Program-made: the position numbers and the translations under genes
Shown: positions 52,552-61,549 of the stretch, one piece after another
Layout: each line of letters begins with the position of its first letter
Position numbering within the stretch: position 1 is the stretch's first letter
Notes under the pieces: model-generated
What the model was told of the DNA's origin: nothing
Databases searched by the model: none
Seen by the model: the letters and a program-made list of their open reading frames with translations, nothing else
Source: Bacteroidaceae bacterium
GTDB lineage: Bacteria; Bacteroidota; Bacteroidia; Bacteroidales; Bacteroidaceae
Assembly (NCBI GenBank): GCA_900752815.1
Contig: CAADWS010000041.1
Location: 1 to 61,549, forward strand
Length of the DNA stretch: 61,549 bases
Direction: 5' to 3'

Positions 52552-53691
52552 TTATTTTCCGACTGTGCGCGGAGCCACGTTCTTGCGCTTGCGGCTTGTG
52601 CGCTTCCACCACATATAATATCCGCTCAGTGGCAGGATGAATCCTATCAGGGCGGCTATGAATTGAATTATCTTTGTGACGATGCCTCCCCAGGCTCCTG
52701 TGTGGAACGAGTAAATCCAGCCTTTCATCTTTCCCGACCTCGGTGTCTGGCTGTAAAGACTGTATCCTGTTATCTTTCCCGACTCCGGATTGAACTTTGC
52801 CGTGTCCGTACGCGGCATGTTTCCGGGCAGGCTCACCTTTGCCTGTGCGGTCTCGAGACTTATGGATTTATATTCAGAATATTCCTGTTTGAGCTGCGCC
52901 AGCACGCTGTTCCATACGCTGTAGTCGAATTCTTTCTGCCCGTCCTTTTCTTTTTTCTCGCCTGAAGGACGGCTCACGTTGGCAGTGGCGGTGCCTGACG
53001 AGGCCGACGCTCCGAACACGTCGTAGAACAACGAGCGGTACCATCCGAACGACCATGTGAGTCCGGTGAGTGCCATAAGCAGCAGGAAGATGGTGGCATA
53101 GAAGCCGAGTGTGACGTGACAGTCGTATATCAGGCGGCGCGTACCTTTGCCGAACGCCACTTTAAGCCTGTTGCCCAGCATCTTGCGTGTGCGCGGGAAC
53201 CATATCACCAATCCCGTGATGAGAAGCGCTACCATGACCAGCGTGGTGATGCCCACAATCACCTTGCCCACCGATGTGGCGCCTTTGCTTGCCGGTGGGT
53301 CCAGAAGCCAGCGGTGCAGTTTGCGCATTGTCTGGAAAAATTGCGGGCTCTCTGTCCATCCGTTCACCTCTCCCGTGTACTGGTTCACGCTCAGGCTTTT
53401 CTTCTCCGCGCCTTTTATGCTGAGCATGCACGCCCTCTCGGGGTCGGCCGAAAACTCCATTGACGACACCTCGACAGTGTCCGACAACTGTCTGCGCACC
53501 TTCTCCACAATCTCCGACGGCTGCAGCGGTACGGCTCCTTCGGGACGCTCTACCTTGTAGATGGAAGGGTTCAGACTCTCGGTGATTTCACTCTCAAACA
53601 CCATTGTGGCGCCGCTCAGACAGATGATGCAGACAATCAGTCCGAGGGGAACTGACAGCCACAGGTGGATTCTACGGATAAACATGTTCAT
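52552..53691 (-). CDS. xusC: PepSY-associated inner membrane protein (XusC-like)
   Basis: A 379-residue PepSY_TM protein with four TM segments (WLSVPLGLIVCIICLSGATMVF, GKVIVGITTLVMVALLITGLVIWF, LGFYATIFLLLMALTGLTWSF, IIQFIAALIGFILPLSGYYMWW) and periplasmic PepSY regions. Conserved His residues (MRKLHRWLL, CHVTLGFY) could bind haem, as in ferric-siderophore reductases. It is the third gene of a TonB receptor, DUF4374 lipoprotein, PepSY operon, the layout of the Bacteroides xenosiderophore system XusABC. Confidence 0.82.
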   Translation of the reverse strand: MNMFIRRIHLWLSVPLGLIVCIICLSGATMVFESEITESLNPSIYKVERPEGAVPLQPSEIVEKVRRQLSDTVEVSSMEFSADPERACMLSIKGAEKKSLSVNQYTGEVNGWTESPQFFQTMRKLHRWLLDPPASKGATSVGKVIVGITTLVMVALLITGLVIWFPRTRKMLGNRLKVAFGKGTRRLIYDCHVTLGFYATIFLLLMALTGLTWSFGWYRSLFYDVFGASASSGTATANVSRPSGEKKEKDGQKEFDYSVWNSVLAQLKQEYSEYKSISLETAQAKVSLPGNMPRTDTAKFNPESGKITGYSLYSQTPRSGKMKGWIYSFHTGAWGGIVTKIIQFIAALIGFILPLSGYYMWWKRTSRKRKNVAPRTVGK

Positions 53692-53718
53692 TTTTGTTGC
53701 AGTTATGTTTGTTTGAGG

Positions 53719-55098
53719 TCAATATTGTCTTAAGAAACTTACGCCTTTTATGGCTTCAGTGTCTATCTCTGTTCCGCGCACGGCGCGTCCGTCGGCCGAT
53801 ATGGTGTAAAGTGCGGGCAGCGATCCGTCGGTAAGCTCAACTTCAAACGTGATGGTGTGCTCGTCTTTGTTCACCGCGCACGACAGCGCTATGTCGTTTA
53901 TCCGTTCCGCCTCCGGCATGCCCTTTACGTCGGTATAGGTCATTGTCTTCACGTCGAATATGCCGAACTTCTTGTGCGAGCCCTCCGTCACTCCGGCTGT
54001 TCCGGGCTCGGTGAACATCTGGAGGCAGAATTTGTCGTCTCCCAGATGGAAACACCGCCACAGGTAGTGGCCCGTTATCTCGGTAAGGTTCACGTAATAA
54101 TCGTCGTCTATCGCCACCGGACGGCCGTCCTGTATGTTGCCGCCGCTTATGCGCAGCACTGCCGACGGCACCTGCGGGACGCTCTGTCCGTAGTTTGTGG
54201 CGGTGCTCTGGCAGAACAGGTATATGTCGTCGCCCACTACCTCGATGCCCGTCTCGGTGCGCGAGCGCTGGTTGCCTTTTATCTGTCCGGCCTCCTTTCC
54301 CGGGTGGTCGGCGCTTTTGCGAATGATGGTGTTACGGTGCTTCAGATACTCCTTCGCACTGTCGTCGGGGTCGAACGCATATACACCGATATACAGATTG
54401 TCGGCCAGGTCGGTGCTGTATGTGGCTTTTGCCTTGACAGGGTCTGGCTCAAGATGCTTTGTGGTGTACGACAGCAGCACGTAGTCGCCGTATTCCGCTA
54501 TGTCGCCCACGCCCCATGTCTCGCCTTCCATCAGGCTTGCCGGCTCCATGGTGAGGTCGTCGCAGCGTATTATTCCGTCCACCACGGCCGCCTCGAACGT
54601 ATCGAGATTGATGAACTTCACGCGTTCGTAGTGTCCGTTTCCGGTCTGGTCGGACATGCCTATGAGATAGTTCTTGAATATTCCGCGTGCCTTCACGTCG
54701 CCGTCGAGCGCCACTCCGTTGCCGAACTGCGTCAGTCTGCCGTCCTTCAGCGTCCATGCCTTGGTAATGTAGTCGGACGACGAGCCGCCCTGCGAAGGAT
54801 AGTTCATGCCTATGAGCATCTTGTCGCCGAAGCTGACGAAGTCGGGATTGTTTCCGCTGAAGAACACTCGTCCGTTAGGGTTGGTGGGGTCGAGCTTCCC
54901 GCTTGTGTGGTCTGCCGTGAGCTGCATGTAGGCACCGTTGTTCTCTCCCGAGCCACTCATCACCACGTATTGTTCGGTTGCCGTGCTGACGCTGCCTCCT
55001 GAGCCGTCGCCTCCGCCCGTCATGTCGTTTTCGTTGCATGCTGTCAGTGAGCAGGTCAGGGCTGCCATGCCCATTATTCTGATATATATCTTGTTCAT
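53719..55098 (-). CDS. xusB: DUF4374 surface lipoprotein (XusB-like)
   Basis: A 459-residue lipoprotein (SLTAC, Cys21) with a DUF4374 beta-propeller-type body (EQYVVMSGSGENNGAYMQ... GVGDIAEYGDYVLLSYTTKHLEPDP). XusB captures ferric xenosiderophores at the cell surface and hands them to the TonB receptor. The gene lies 19 bp after the receptor gene. The symbol is given by operon analogy. Confidence 0.78.
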   Translation of the reverse strand: MNKIYIRIMGMAALTCSLTACNENDMTGGGDGSGGSVSTATEQYVVMSGSGENNGAYMQLTADHTSGKLDPTNPNGRVFFSGNNPDFVSFGDKMLIGMNYPSQGGSSSDYITKAWTLKDGRLTQFGNGVALDGDVKARGIFKNYLIGMSDQTGNGHYERVKFINLDTFEAAVVDGIIRCDDLTMEPASLMEGETWGVGDIAEYGDYVLLSYTTKHLEPDPVKAKATYSTDLADNLYIGVYAFDPDDSAKEYLKHRNTIIRKSADHPGKEAGQIKGNQRSRTETGIEVVGDDIYLFCQSTATNYGQSVPQVPSAVLRISGGNIQDGRPVAIDDDYYVNLTEITGHYLWRCFHLGDDKFCLQMFTEPGTAGVTEGSHKKFGIFDVKTMTYTDVKGMPEAERINDIALSCAVNKDEHTITFEVELTDGSLPALYTISADGRAVRGTEIDTEAIKGVSFLRQY

Positions 55099-55117
55099 TT
55101 TTGATGTCTTTTTTGGG

Positions 55118-57418
55118 TTATTTGCTGAATGTGTAGCCCACCTTTATGGCAAATGCGCGTCCGGGCTTCTGCATTTTGTAGTTGTCGTACAGTCTGGCGT
55201 CTGCCATGTTCGTACACTCGGCCGATACCGTGAATTCCTGTTTCTTTCCGAAGTTGTAGCTCACGAACAGGTCGTGCGACAGCTGTGTGGGCACCTCAAG
55301 CTCCGGATTGTTGTACGTGTTCCATTCGTAGCTGAACTTGTGGATGTATCCCACCATGTACTGAATGTCGAGCACCGAACCCTTAATGAACAGGTCGCGC
55401 AGCGTGACTCCCGCCTCGCCATTGCCATACATGTATGGTATGGCAGGTATGCGTTTCTTGTAGTTCTTGCTCACCCGTTGCGTTCCGGCCACATACTTGG
55501 TCATGCTCCTCATGTCGATGTAGCTGAAGTTGCATCCGGCGAAGAACATGTCGCGGAACGTGTAGCGCACCCCCAGGTCGCCGCCCAGGTTACGCACGCC
55601 TCCGTCGTTCTTCGATGTGGCGCGTCCGTTGTCGCTGTTTGTGGTGCGGCGTATGTAGTTTTCTATTTCGCGGTATTGCAGGGCCGCGTCTATTGTCAGC
55701 CTGTGCAGGGGCAGGTCTATCGGACTTGCCGTGACGCTGAGGTTCAGGTTGTTGCTCGATTCGGGCTTCAGTGATGAGTTGCCTCGCTCTATGTCGTCGC
55801 CCGAACCGAACAGCTCGCGGCTCGTGGGCAGACGGAGCGCATACTCATACGACAACCGTAGCTGCACGTGCTTGCCGAGAAAGTATGTCGACGCCAGTCC
55901 TCCGCCCCAGTATGCCGACGTGCTGCTGAGGTCGCGGTAGTTGCTTCCGCCGTCAGGGTCGAGGTAGGCTTCCAGATGGTTCAGATAGTTCTTCACGAAC
56001 GCCGATGTGTTCCACCGCCCTTTATGGTCGTATTTGTAGCTCAGTCCTGTGACGGCCTTAAGGCTCTGCTGCGGATGGTCATACTCCGGTTTCTGCATGG
56101 TCTCGTCCTTGCCCGAGCGCGAGAACGACGTGAATGTGGAGCTTAGCGAGAGCGAATGTCCCTCCTTCGGGAACAGAGCCACGCGCAGGTTGGCAGCGCC
56201 GTTGTTGTCGCGGTAGCGGTATTTGGTGTATGCCAGCTCGCCAGGCGCGCTCTTCGGCTTGCTGCGTTCGCCCAGCCAGTTGTAGTTGCAGCTGGCCGTG
56301 TCGGCGGCATACGACTGTCCGAAGTTGTAGTTTCCGTTCAGGGCCACGTGCAGTCCCTGCATAAGCTTGAACCGTTTCTCGTATGTCAGCTGCGGCATGA
56401 GCGTGTTGGCGGTGGTGTAGCGTGCGCCATACACCCAGTTCATGTTCGACGCGTTCTGCGTCTGTTTGTATTCGTATCCGCCTGTGAATCCCAACAGCAG
56501 CCGGTCGGCATAGGGCTTGTCCACTACTCCTATCCTCAGTATGGCGGCCTCGTTGTGATACATAGCGTGGAAGCGTCGCACCTTCAGGTCTTCGTAAACC
56601 ACCTTGTTGCCGTTCTCTCCGAACTGCGTGTAGTGGTCGATGTTCACCTTGTAGTCGTTGTCCGAATAGTTCTGATAGGCGTTGAGCGATATGTGGAAGC
56701 CTTTGTTCGAGGTCCATTCGGCATACACATTGCTCTTGTGCGTATTGAACGAACCGAACGAGTAGGACGCGTTCACGCGTGTACGGCGTCTGTTGTCCGT
56801 CACCATGTTGATGGCTCCTCCCAGCGCGTCGCCTCCCAATTCCACGGGCACCACGCCCTTATACACCTCCACCCGCCGTGCCAGTCCGGCAGGTATGTTG
56901 TTCAGTCCGAACGCCGAGCTCATGCCTTCCATCGGTACTCCGTCGATGAATATCTTGACATGGCGTCCCGAGAATCCGTTCAGCGATACGCTCGTCTCCG
57001 ATCCCAGTCCGCCGTTCTGGCGTATCTTCACTCCGTTTATCCTATCGATGACGTTGGCAAGGTCGAGAGTAGTGTTCTTCAACTTCGACGTTTCAATCAT
57101 CGACACATTATAAGCCAGGCGCTGCACCTTCTCTTCCTGTGTGAGAGAGTTCACCACCACCTCGTTAAGAGTGAGGGCGTCCTCCTTCATCATCACCTTA
57201 AGATGGTGCTCCGCACCGTCCGGTCTTAATGCCATCCGCTCCGTTCCGTATCCCAGATAGTTGACGGTTACGAGGCATTCTCCTGCATGCTGTTTCAGCG
57301 TTATGCTGAATTCTCCCCGGTTATCGCTTATGCCTCCGCCTACGAGCGAGCTGTCTGCCGCCGCGCGCACTTCTATGGTGGCATGGCTCAGAGGCTCGAG
57401 TGTCCGGTCGTCCATCAC
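55118..57418 (-). CDS. xusA: TonB-dependent siderophore receptor (XusA-like), 5' end frameshifted
   Basis: A 766-residue frame with CarboxypepD_reg (SHATIEVRAAADSS... VNYLGYG), plug (LNEVVVNSLTQEEKVQ... VSLNGFSGRHVKIFIDGVPM) and barrel ending KVGYTFSK. The first in-frame ATG (57418) is inside the N-terminal domain and leaves no signal peptide. The same frame is open upstream and encodes LFAFAFSFFGINAHAQ, but the only good start (ATG 57519, MKRSRLYLFF) is in another frame. One extra T in a T7 run (57489-57495) would join them to a perfect signal peptide. So this copy is off, phase-variable, or has a sequence error. Confidence 0.85.
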   Translation of the reverse strand: MMDDRTLEPLSHATIEVRAAADSSLVGGGISDNRGEFSITLKQHAGECLVTVNYLGYGTERMALRPDGAEHHLKVMMKEDALTLNEVVVNSLTQEEKVQRLAYNVSMIETSKLKNTTLDLANVIDRINGVKIRQNGGLGSETSVSLNGFSGRHVKIFIDGVPMEGMSSAFGLNNIPAGLARRVEVYKGVVPVELGGDALGGAINMVTDNRRRTRVNASYSFGSFNTHKSNVYAEWTSNKGFHISLNAYQNYSDNDYKVNIDHYTQFGENGNKVVYEDLKVRRFHAMYHNEAAILRIGVVDKPYADRLLLGFTGGYEYKQTQNASNMNWVYGARYTTANTLMPQLTYEKRFKLMQGLHVALNGNYNFGQSYAADTASCNYNWLGERSKPKSAPGELAYTKYRYRDNNGAANLRVALFPKEGHSLSLSSTFTSFSRSGKDETMQKPEYDHPQQSLKAVTGLSYKYDHKGRWNTSAFVKNYLNHLEAYLDPDGGSNYRDLSSTSAYWGGGLASTYFLGKHVQLRLSYEYALRLPTSRELFGSGDDIERGNSSLKPESSNNLNLSVTASPIDLPLHRLTIDAALQYREIENYIRRTTNSDNGRATSKNDGGVRNLGGDLGVRYTFRDMFFAGCNFSYIDMRSMTKYVAGTQRVSKNYKKRIPAIPYMYGNGEAGVTLRDLFIKGSVLDIQYMVGYIHKFSYEWNTYNNPELEVPTQLSHDLFVSYNFGKKQEFTVSAECTNMADARLYDNYKMQKPGRAFAIKVGYTFSK

Positions 57419-57488
57419 TTTTCCCTTGACGACACAACCGTTTTGCGCGTGCGCATTGATACCAAAGAAAGAGAATGCAAAAGCAAAT

Positions 57489-57495
57489 AAAAAAA
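57489..57495 (-). repeat. T7 tract disrupting the XusA-like signal peptide
   Basis: The coding strand reads CTG TAT TTA TTT TTT TAT TTG in the ATG frame. Eight T would give TTA TTT GCT and fuse MKRSRLYLFF to LFAFAFSFFGINAHAQ. Confidence 0.7.
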
Positions 57496-57551
57496 TAAAT
57501 ACAGTCTGCTTCGTTTCATTATAACTTTTTCCTATTTGTTTTTAACGGCTG

Positions 57552-57583
57552 CAAAGTTACTTGTGCCGCCATACCGACGCAAT
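57552..57583 (-). promoter_or_regulatory. Bacteroidetes promoter for the Xus-like operon
   Basis: On the minus strand ATTG, 20 bp, TAACTTTG, which fits the consensus exactly in spacing, about 33 bp upstream of the ATG at 57519. The rest of 57,584-57,976 shows no gene. Confidence 0.7.
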
Positions 57584-57976
57584 ACTCATTGTTAGGTATT
57601 TTGTCGGCAACGGTCTGACTGCGTGTCATAAGTTATAATGTCAGCGGTTCACGCCCGTGTCACGTATCATGCGGTGTGCTTTTCACGTCGCGTAATCAGT
57701 CTGTCGTCATGTTGTCAGACTGCGCCGGCGTGCGACTGTCTTTCATTGTTTTTTCAATGCGTGTTGTTTTGGTGGTCATCGTCCCGCGGGTCATTCCTGT
57801 CTTACGGAACAGAGCATCCGTAACCGGTGACAGTGTCAGGACGGCTGCTCTTTCATGTCCTTTTCATGCGTCAAATCCGAAACGAAACCCTTACGGTCTG
57901 CGTGTAGTGTCAGAATATCACATATTTTATCCAAAAAACAGCAAAGAAACATACTTCATCCAGCAATAATTATAAT

Positions 57977-57984
57977 TACTTTTG
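57977..57984 (+). promoter_or_regulatory. -7 box (TACTTTTG) of GH47 gene
   Basis: Matches TAnnTTTG, 48 bp before the ATG at 58033. A clear -33 element is not seen. Confidence 0.5.
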
Positions 57985-58032
57985 CAAAGTAATCAAATCT
58001 GTTGCAAACCTACAATCAAAACACAGGTAAAT

Positions 58033-59439
58033 ATGAAAAGAATTTCAATACTCCTCGTATTTCACATCCTAATGGGCGCCTGCTGCATGGCGCAGAGCAA
58101 TGCCGAGCGCAAGAAATACGCCTCGCGCGTGAAGGCTGCATTCGTAAAGGCGTGGAACTCATACATGAACTATGCCTACGGCATGGACGCCGTGAATCCC
58201 ATTTCGGAGAAAGGTCACAACTGGTATTCGGAATCGCTGCTCATGACGCCCGTCGATGCTTACAGCACCATGTGTCTCATGAATCTGAAGAAACAGAAGA
58301 AGCAGGCGCGCGAACTCATATTCAGCCGCCTCAATTTCGACAAGGACATGGACGTGCAGCAGTTCGAGATAGCAATAAGAATGGTGGGCGGACTCATCTC
58401 CGCCTACCAGCTCGACGGCGACAGACGTTTTCTTGAGCTGGCGAAAGACCTGGGCGACAGGCTCATGCCGGTGTTCGACACGCCTACGGGAATACCCTAC
58501 CGCATGGTGAACCTGCGCACGGGAGCCATAAGCGGCAACGTGACCAACCCCTGTGAGGTGGGTTCCATGCTGCTGGAATACGGTATGCTGAGCAAGCTAA
58601 CGGGCAATCCGGAGTATTATGACAAGTGCAAGCGTGGCATAGTGGAGGTTTACAAGCGTCGCGGCAAGACCGGACTCGTGGCAGGAGGGATAAACTGCGA
58701 CACGGGCGAATGGACCGACAACAAGGCGCACATACGCGGAGGCATCGACGCCTTCTACGAATATCTGCTCAAGGGCTACATCCTCTTCGGCGACGAGGAC
58801 CTGCTGCACATGTGGCAGACATCGCTCGACGGTGTGAACCGCTACCTGGAAGACCGTACCGCCGACGGCTACTGGATAGGCGAAGCCGATATGAACACCG
58901 GCGAGCGCACGGCCACCGTGTTCGGCGCTCTCGACTGTTTCTGGAACGGATGCCTAGTGCTTGCCGGTGAGACGGAGCGCGCCAAGATGCTTCAGGAGTC
59001 GATTTTCAAGATGTGGACCATGCACGGCATAGAGCCCGAGGCCATTGACTATAAGACCATGCAGGTGCTCAGTCCGGGTTACATGGTGCGCCCCGAGGCC
59101 ATCGAGGCCACCTACTACGTATGGCGCGCCACGGGCGACAGCCGTTATTACGAGATGGGCAAGACCATGTTTGAGTCGATAGAGAAATACTGCCAGACCG
59201 AAAACGGATATGTGCAGCTGAGCGATGTGCGTACAAAAGAGAAGTGGGACACGCTGGAGAGTTTCTTCTTTGCCGAGACAATGAAATACTGCTATCTGTT
59301 TTTCGCGCCCGAAAAGGTGTTCAGTTTCAAGGACTATGTGTTCAGCACTGAGGCTCATCCGCTGCGCAACACGTGGGATAAGGGATGGCGCGGTGACTAC
59401 ATGATGCACGGCGGTGGCGCCGACGGTGCTGCGCAATGA
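58033..59439 (+). CDS. GH47 alpha-1,2-mannosidase
   Basis: About 468 residues from the ATG at 58033 (MKRISILLVFHILMGACCMAQ, a signal peptide). GH47 hallmarks are AAFVKAWNSYMNYAYGMDAVNPIS, LLMTPVDAYSTMCLMNL, PEAIEATYYVWRATGD and LESFFFAETMKYCYLFF. The enzyme trims alpha-1,2-linked mannose from mannan or N-glycans in the periplasm. An upstream TTG at 57982 overlaps the promoter and is unlikely as start. A GH92 mannosidase gene lies nearby, pointing to mannose-rich glycans. Confidence 0.88.
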   Translation: MKRISILLVFHILMGACCMAQSNAERKKYASRVKAAFVKAWNSYMNYAYGMDAVNPISEKGHNWYSESLLMTPVDAYSTMCLMNLKKQKKQARELIFSRLNFDKDMDVQQFEIAIRMVGGLISAYQLDGDRRFLELAKDLGDRLMPVFDTPTGIPYRMVNLRTGAISGNVTNPCEVGSMLLEYGMLSKLTGNPEYYDKCKRGIVEVYKRRGKTGLVAGGINCDTGEWTDNKAHIRGGIDAFYEYLLKGYILFGDEDLLHMWQTSLDGVNRYLEDRTADGYWIGEADMNTGERTATVFGALDCFWNGCLVLAGETERAKMLQESIFKMWTMHGIEPEAIDYKTMQVLSPGYMVRPEAIEATYYVWRATGDSRYYEMGKTMFESIEKYCQTENGYVQLSDVRTKEKWDTLESFFFAETMKYCYLFFAPEKVFSFKDYVFSTEAHPLRNTWDKGWRGDYMMHGGGADGAAQ

Positions 59440-59901
59440 GCGGCGCGCGTGGTCATTCTGCGTCTGTCCGTATCCGCCTTCGTTGCCTATTCACGACGTG
59501 GTATATCCCTTCAGGCGGCATTCATTGCCGCTGACTGGCTCGGCCTTCCGTGTGCTCAGTGTGGCGTTACACGCAATGAGCATGAACAGAAAAATGCTTA
59601 TGGACTTTCTTATGTTCAGTTATTTGTAAGGATTAAGATGTTAATGGTCCGCCGTTTTGTCTCCTACGGCGATGTATTGTGACGGCGCAGTGCTCTCCGC
59701 AGTCATTCTGTAGGTGGTTGTGAGGCTTTTATCTTCATTGTCATATACCTGTAATCGTCTGTGGTTTACGAAAGATATTCCATCCGTCAATGCGCAGCCT
59801 GATCATTGCGCGTAGCAGGACAGCACGCACACAATGAGTTGTTTATAAGACCGAAAAAATTGCTTCAGAACATCAGGTGAATAAAACCGTCGCCCGACAC
59901 A
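59440..59901. other. Intergenic region without recognisable gene
   Basis: No convincing open frame. One small hairpin (GCGGCA/TGCCGC near 59,515) is seen. It separates two convergent units. Confidence 0.45.
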
Positions 59902-60318
59902 TCATTTCAGAAGCATCAAGACGCTGCCTCCCGTTATGAGCAACGCACCGAGAACCACGCGCATACTGACCTGTTCTTTCAGAAAAATGAACGAAAGAAA
60001 TATGGTAATCACCACGCTCAGTTTATCTATGGGCGCGACACGCGACACATCGCCCGTCTGTAATGCCTTGAAATAGAACAGCCACGACAGGCCCGTAGCC
60101 GCGCCGGAAAGCACAAGAAAAATCCAGGAGTGATGAGGTATTGACTTCAGTTCGGCCACATGTGAGCCGAAAATCACGATGCCCCATGTGATGACGAGGA
60201 TGACCGATGTGCGTATGGCTGTTGCCAAATCAGAATTGATGTCCTTCACTCCGGTCTTTGCGAAGATGGCTGTCAGAGCAGCGAAGAATGCCGACAGCAA
60301 TGCATAATATTTCCACAT
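59902..60318 (-). CDS. EamA/DMT-family small transporter
   Basis: About 138 residues from the ATG at 60318 (MWKYYALLSAFFAALTAIFAKTGVKDINS). It has four to five TM helices (VILVITWGIVIFG, WIFLVLSGAATGLSWLFYFKALQ, KLSVVITIFLSFIFLKEQ, VVLGALLITGGSVLML). This is the single-domain EamA type, half the size of the usual ten-TM exporter and intact for its class. The substrate is unknown. Upstream codons up to 60501 are in frame but not protein-like. Confidence 0.85.
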   Translation of the reverse strand: MWKYYALLSAFFAALTAIFAKTGVKDINSDLATAIRTSVILVITWGIVIFGSHVAELKSIPHHSWIFLVLSGAATGLSWLFYFKALQTGDVSRVAPIDKLSVVITIFLSFIFLKEQVSMRVVLGALLITGGSVLMLLK

Positions 60319-60497
60319 TACTCTTTTGTCTTTTACAAACACATCACATATTGAAGGCAAAAGTAATGATAAATTCTGAGGGAACCGCATATTCGCCGAT
60401 TCTTCACGATAATTAAACGATATCATAAACGTATGGAGACGGTCAGGGCGTGGCATTATATAAATTAATGTCACGCCCCGATGGACAATGAAAAGCC

Positions 60498-61549
60498 TCA
60501 ATCACGTTTCAGTCCCCATTTCTTGTTTGGCTTGGCCGAAGCCTTGTAGGTTATTGTTCCGCCGTCCTTCAGCACGTCCCAGTCTATCCATGCCGAGTTG
60601 TAGGCTTTGCCGTTGAGACGCATGGAGTTGATGTACTGTCCGTCACGGCCGCCCTTTATCTGGAGCAGACCGCCAGGCAGATGAATCTTTATGTCGGAGA
60701 ACTGCGGCATGTTGATGCAGAACTGCGCCACGCCAGGTGTCATAGGATAAAGTCCTATCGACGCGTATATGTACCAGGAACCCATAGCCCCGCAGTCGTC
60801 GTTGCCGGGAAGGCCAGACGGTGACGAGTCGTAAGCTTCGCGGAGTATGCGTGAGATGATGGCCGAAGTCTTGTAAGGGCGGTCCACATAGTTGTATATC
60901 CACGGCACCTGAAAGTCAGGTTCGTTGCCCGCGGCGAAGAAGTGGTCGTCGTAACCGGCGTCAATGCGCACGAAGAGCGAGTCGAGCCGTTTCTCGGCGG
61001 CAGCCTTTCCGCCTATTGTGTCGATGAGAGTCTCAAGGTCGTAAGGCACCATCCAGAAGTAGTTTTCCTTAGTTGCCTCGCGCCAGTCGTCGTCCGGCTT
61101 TTTCCAACTCATGTCGTGGTTGTGGCGCGAGCGCAGCCAACGGGTTGAAGGATCGTAGAGATTCTTTCAGTTGGAAGCGCGGTTCATGAAGAATGCGGCG
61201 TCCTTGTTGTTGCCAAGCGCCTGCTTTGCGAACTGTCCGATGGCATAGTCGGCCGATGTGTATTCAAGGCAGAGCGATGCGTTCTCAATGCCTTTCTCGA
61301 TGTAGTTGGACAATCCCGGGCGCACCTCTACGTTCTGCGAGTAGGTGCGTGGTTCGAGAGCACCTTTGCGCATGTACTCGTATGCCTTCTTCAGGTCGAA
61401 GTCGCGGCCGCCGAAAGCGTAGGTATTGGATATTATGACAGGTGTAGGGTCGCCGTGCATGACGCCCGTCTCGATGTTGGTGAGAATCCAACGGCCGTAT
61501 CCACCGCTCTGTTCGGCGAAGTCGACGAGCGACTGCATCATGTCTGAAC
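60498..61549 (-). pseudogene. GH92 alpha-mannosidase, C-terminal part, interrupted by TGA
   Basis: Two adjacent frames of one GH92 gene that continues beyond the right edge. The upstream part (SDMMQSLVDFAEQSGGYGRW... YTSADYAIGQFAKQALGN) ends FMNRASN at TGA 61167-61169. The same frame continues KNLYDPSTRWLRSR... NYFWMVPYDLETLIDTIGG... HFFAAGNEPDFQVPWIYNY... GLPGNDDCGAMGSWYIYASIGLYPMTPG to 60498. In GH92 enzymes a Trp usually sits at the TGA position (NWKNLYD), so TGG to TGA is the simplest explanation. GH92 are exo-alpha-mannosidases, and this one is probably inactive. Confidence 0.85.

Overview
The window is a Bacteroidales chromosome segment, probably Prevotellaceae or a close relative. The evidence is SusC/SusD pairs, TAnnTTTG-type promoter boxes, lipobox lipoproteins and family-typical DUF proteins. 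About 39.8 kb of it is an integrated siphovirus-type prophage.

Prophage (about 1-39,890). A tyrosine recombinase lies at the left end on +. A short + strand lysogeny module (HTH repressor plus a membrane-anchored HIRAN protein) lies at the right end. Everything between is one leftward (-) transcription unit. Read 5' to 3' from 38.6 kb it encodes: excisionase-like HTH, Cas4-like/DUF2800 nuclease, ssDNA-binding protein, MazG-like protein, family A DNA polymerase, an unknown protein, a C-type-lectin-like protein with a diversity-generating retroelement (DGR) variable repeat, a broken C5 DNA methyltransferase, primase-helicase, VRR-NUC, HNH, SNF2 helicase, HNH, terminase, portal, protease, HK97 capsid, connectors, tail tube, frameshifted tail chaperone, tape measure, tail/fibre proteins, the DGR cassette (variable protein, Avd, template repeat, reverse transcriptase), then lysis genes (coiled-coil membrane protein, T7-lysozyme-like amidase, one-piece spanin).

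The most unusual system is the DGR. One template repeat (4155-4257) matches two variable repeats, one in a tail-module protein (4858-4960) and one 28 kb away in an early-region protein (32103-32201). In the shared 99 bp every template/variable difference (13 and 12) falls at a template adenine. Both variable repeats, but not the template, are followed by a 7-bp hairpin with a GRNA tetraloop and a shared 17-mer. The reverse transcriptase gene carries an in-frame TAG before its thumb region, so this copy may be switched off. The prophage methyltransferase is broken exactly at G9, G10 and A9 tracts, which suggests phase variation.

Host part (about 39,900-61,549). After a DUF3943 gene comes a leftward polysaccharide-utilisation locus (SusC, SusD, GH30, surface glycan-binding lipoprotein) with a divergent DUF6377-type sensor/regulator. 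The layout resembles known beta-1,6-glucan loci. Next is a leftward three-gene xenosiderophore-uptake operon like XusA-XusB-XusC, whose receptor signal peptide is frameshifted at a T7 tract. The right end has a GH47 alpha-mannosidase, a small EamA transporter and a GH92 alpha-mannosidase interrupted by a TGA codon. Two intergenic regions carry related degenerate repeats of about 22 bp.
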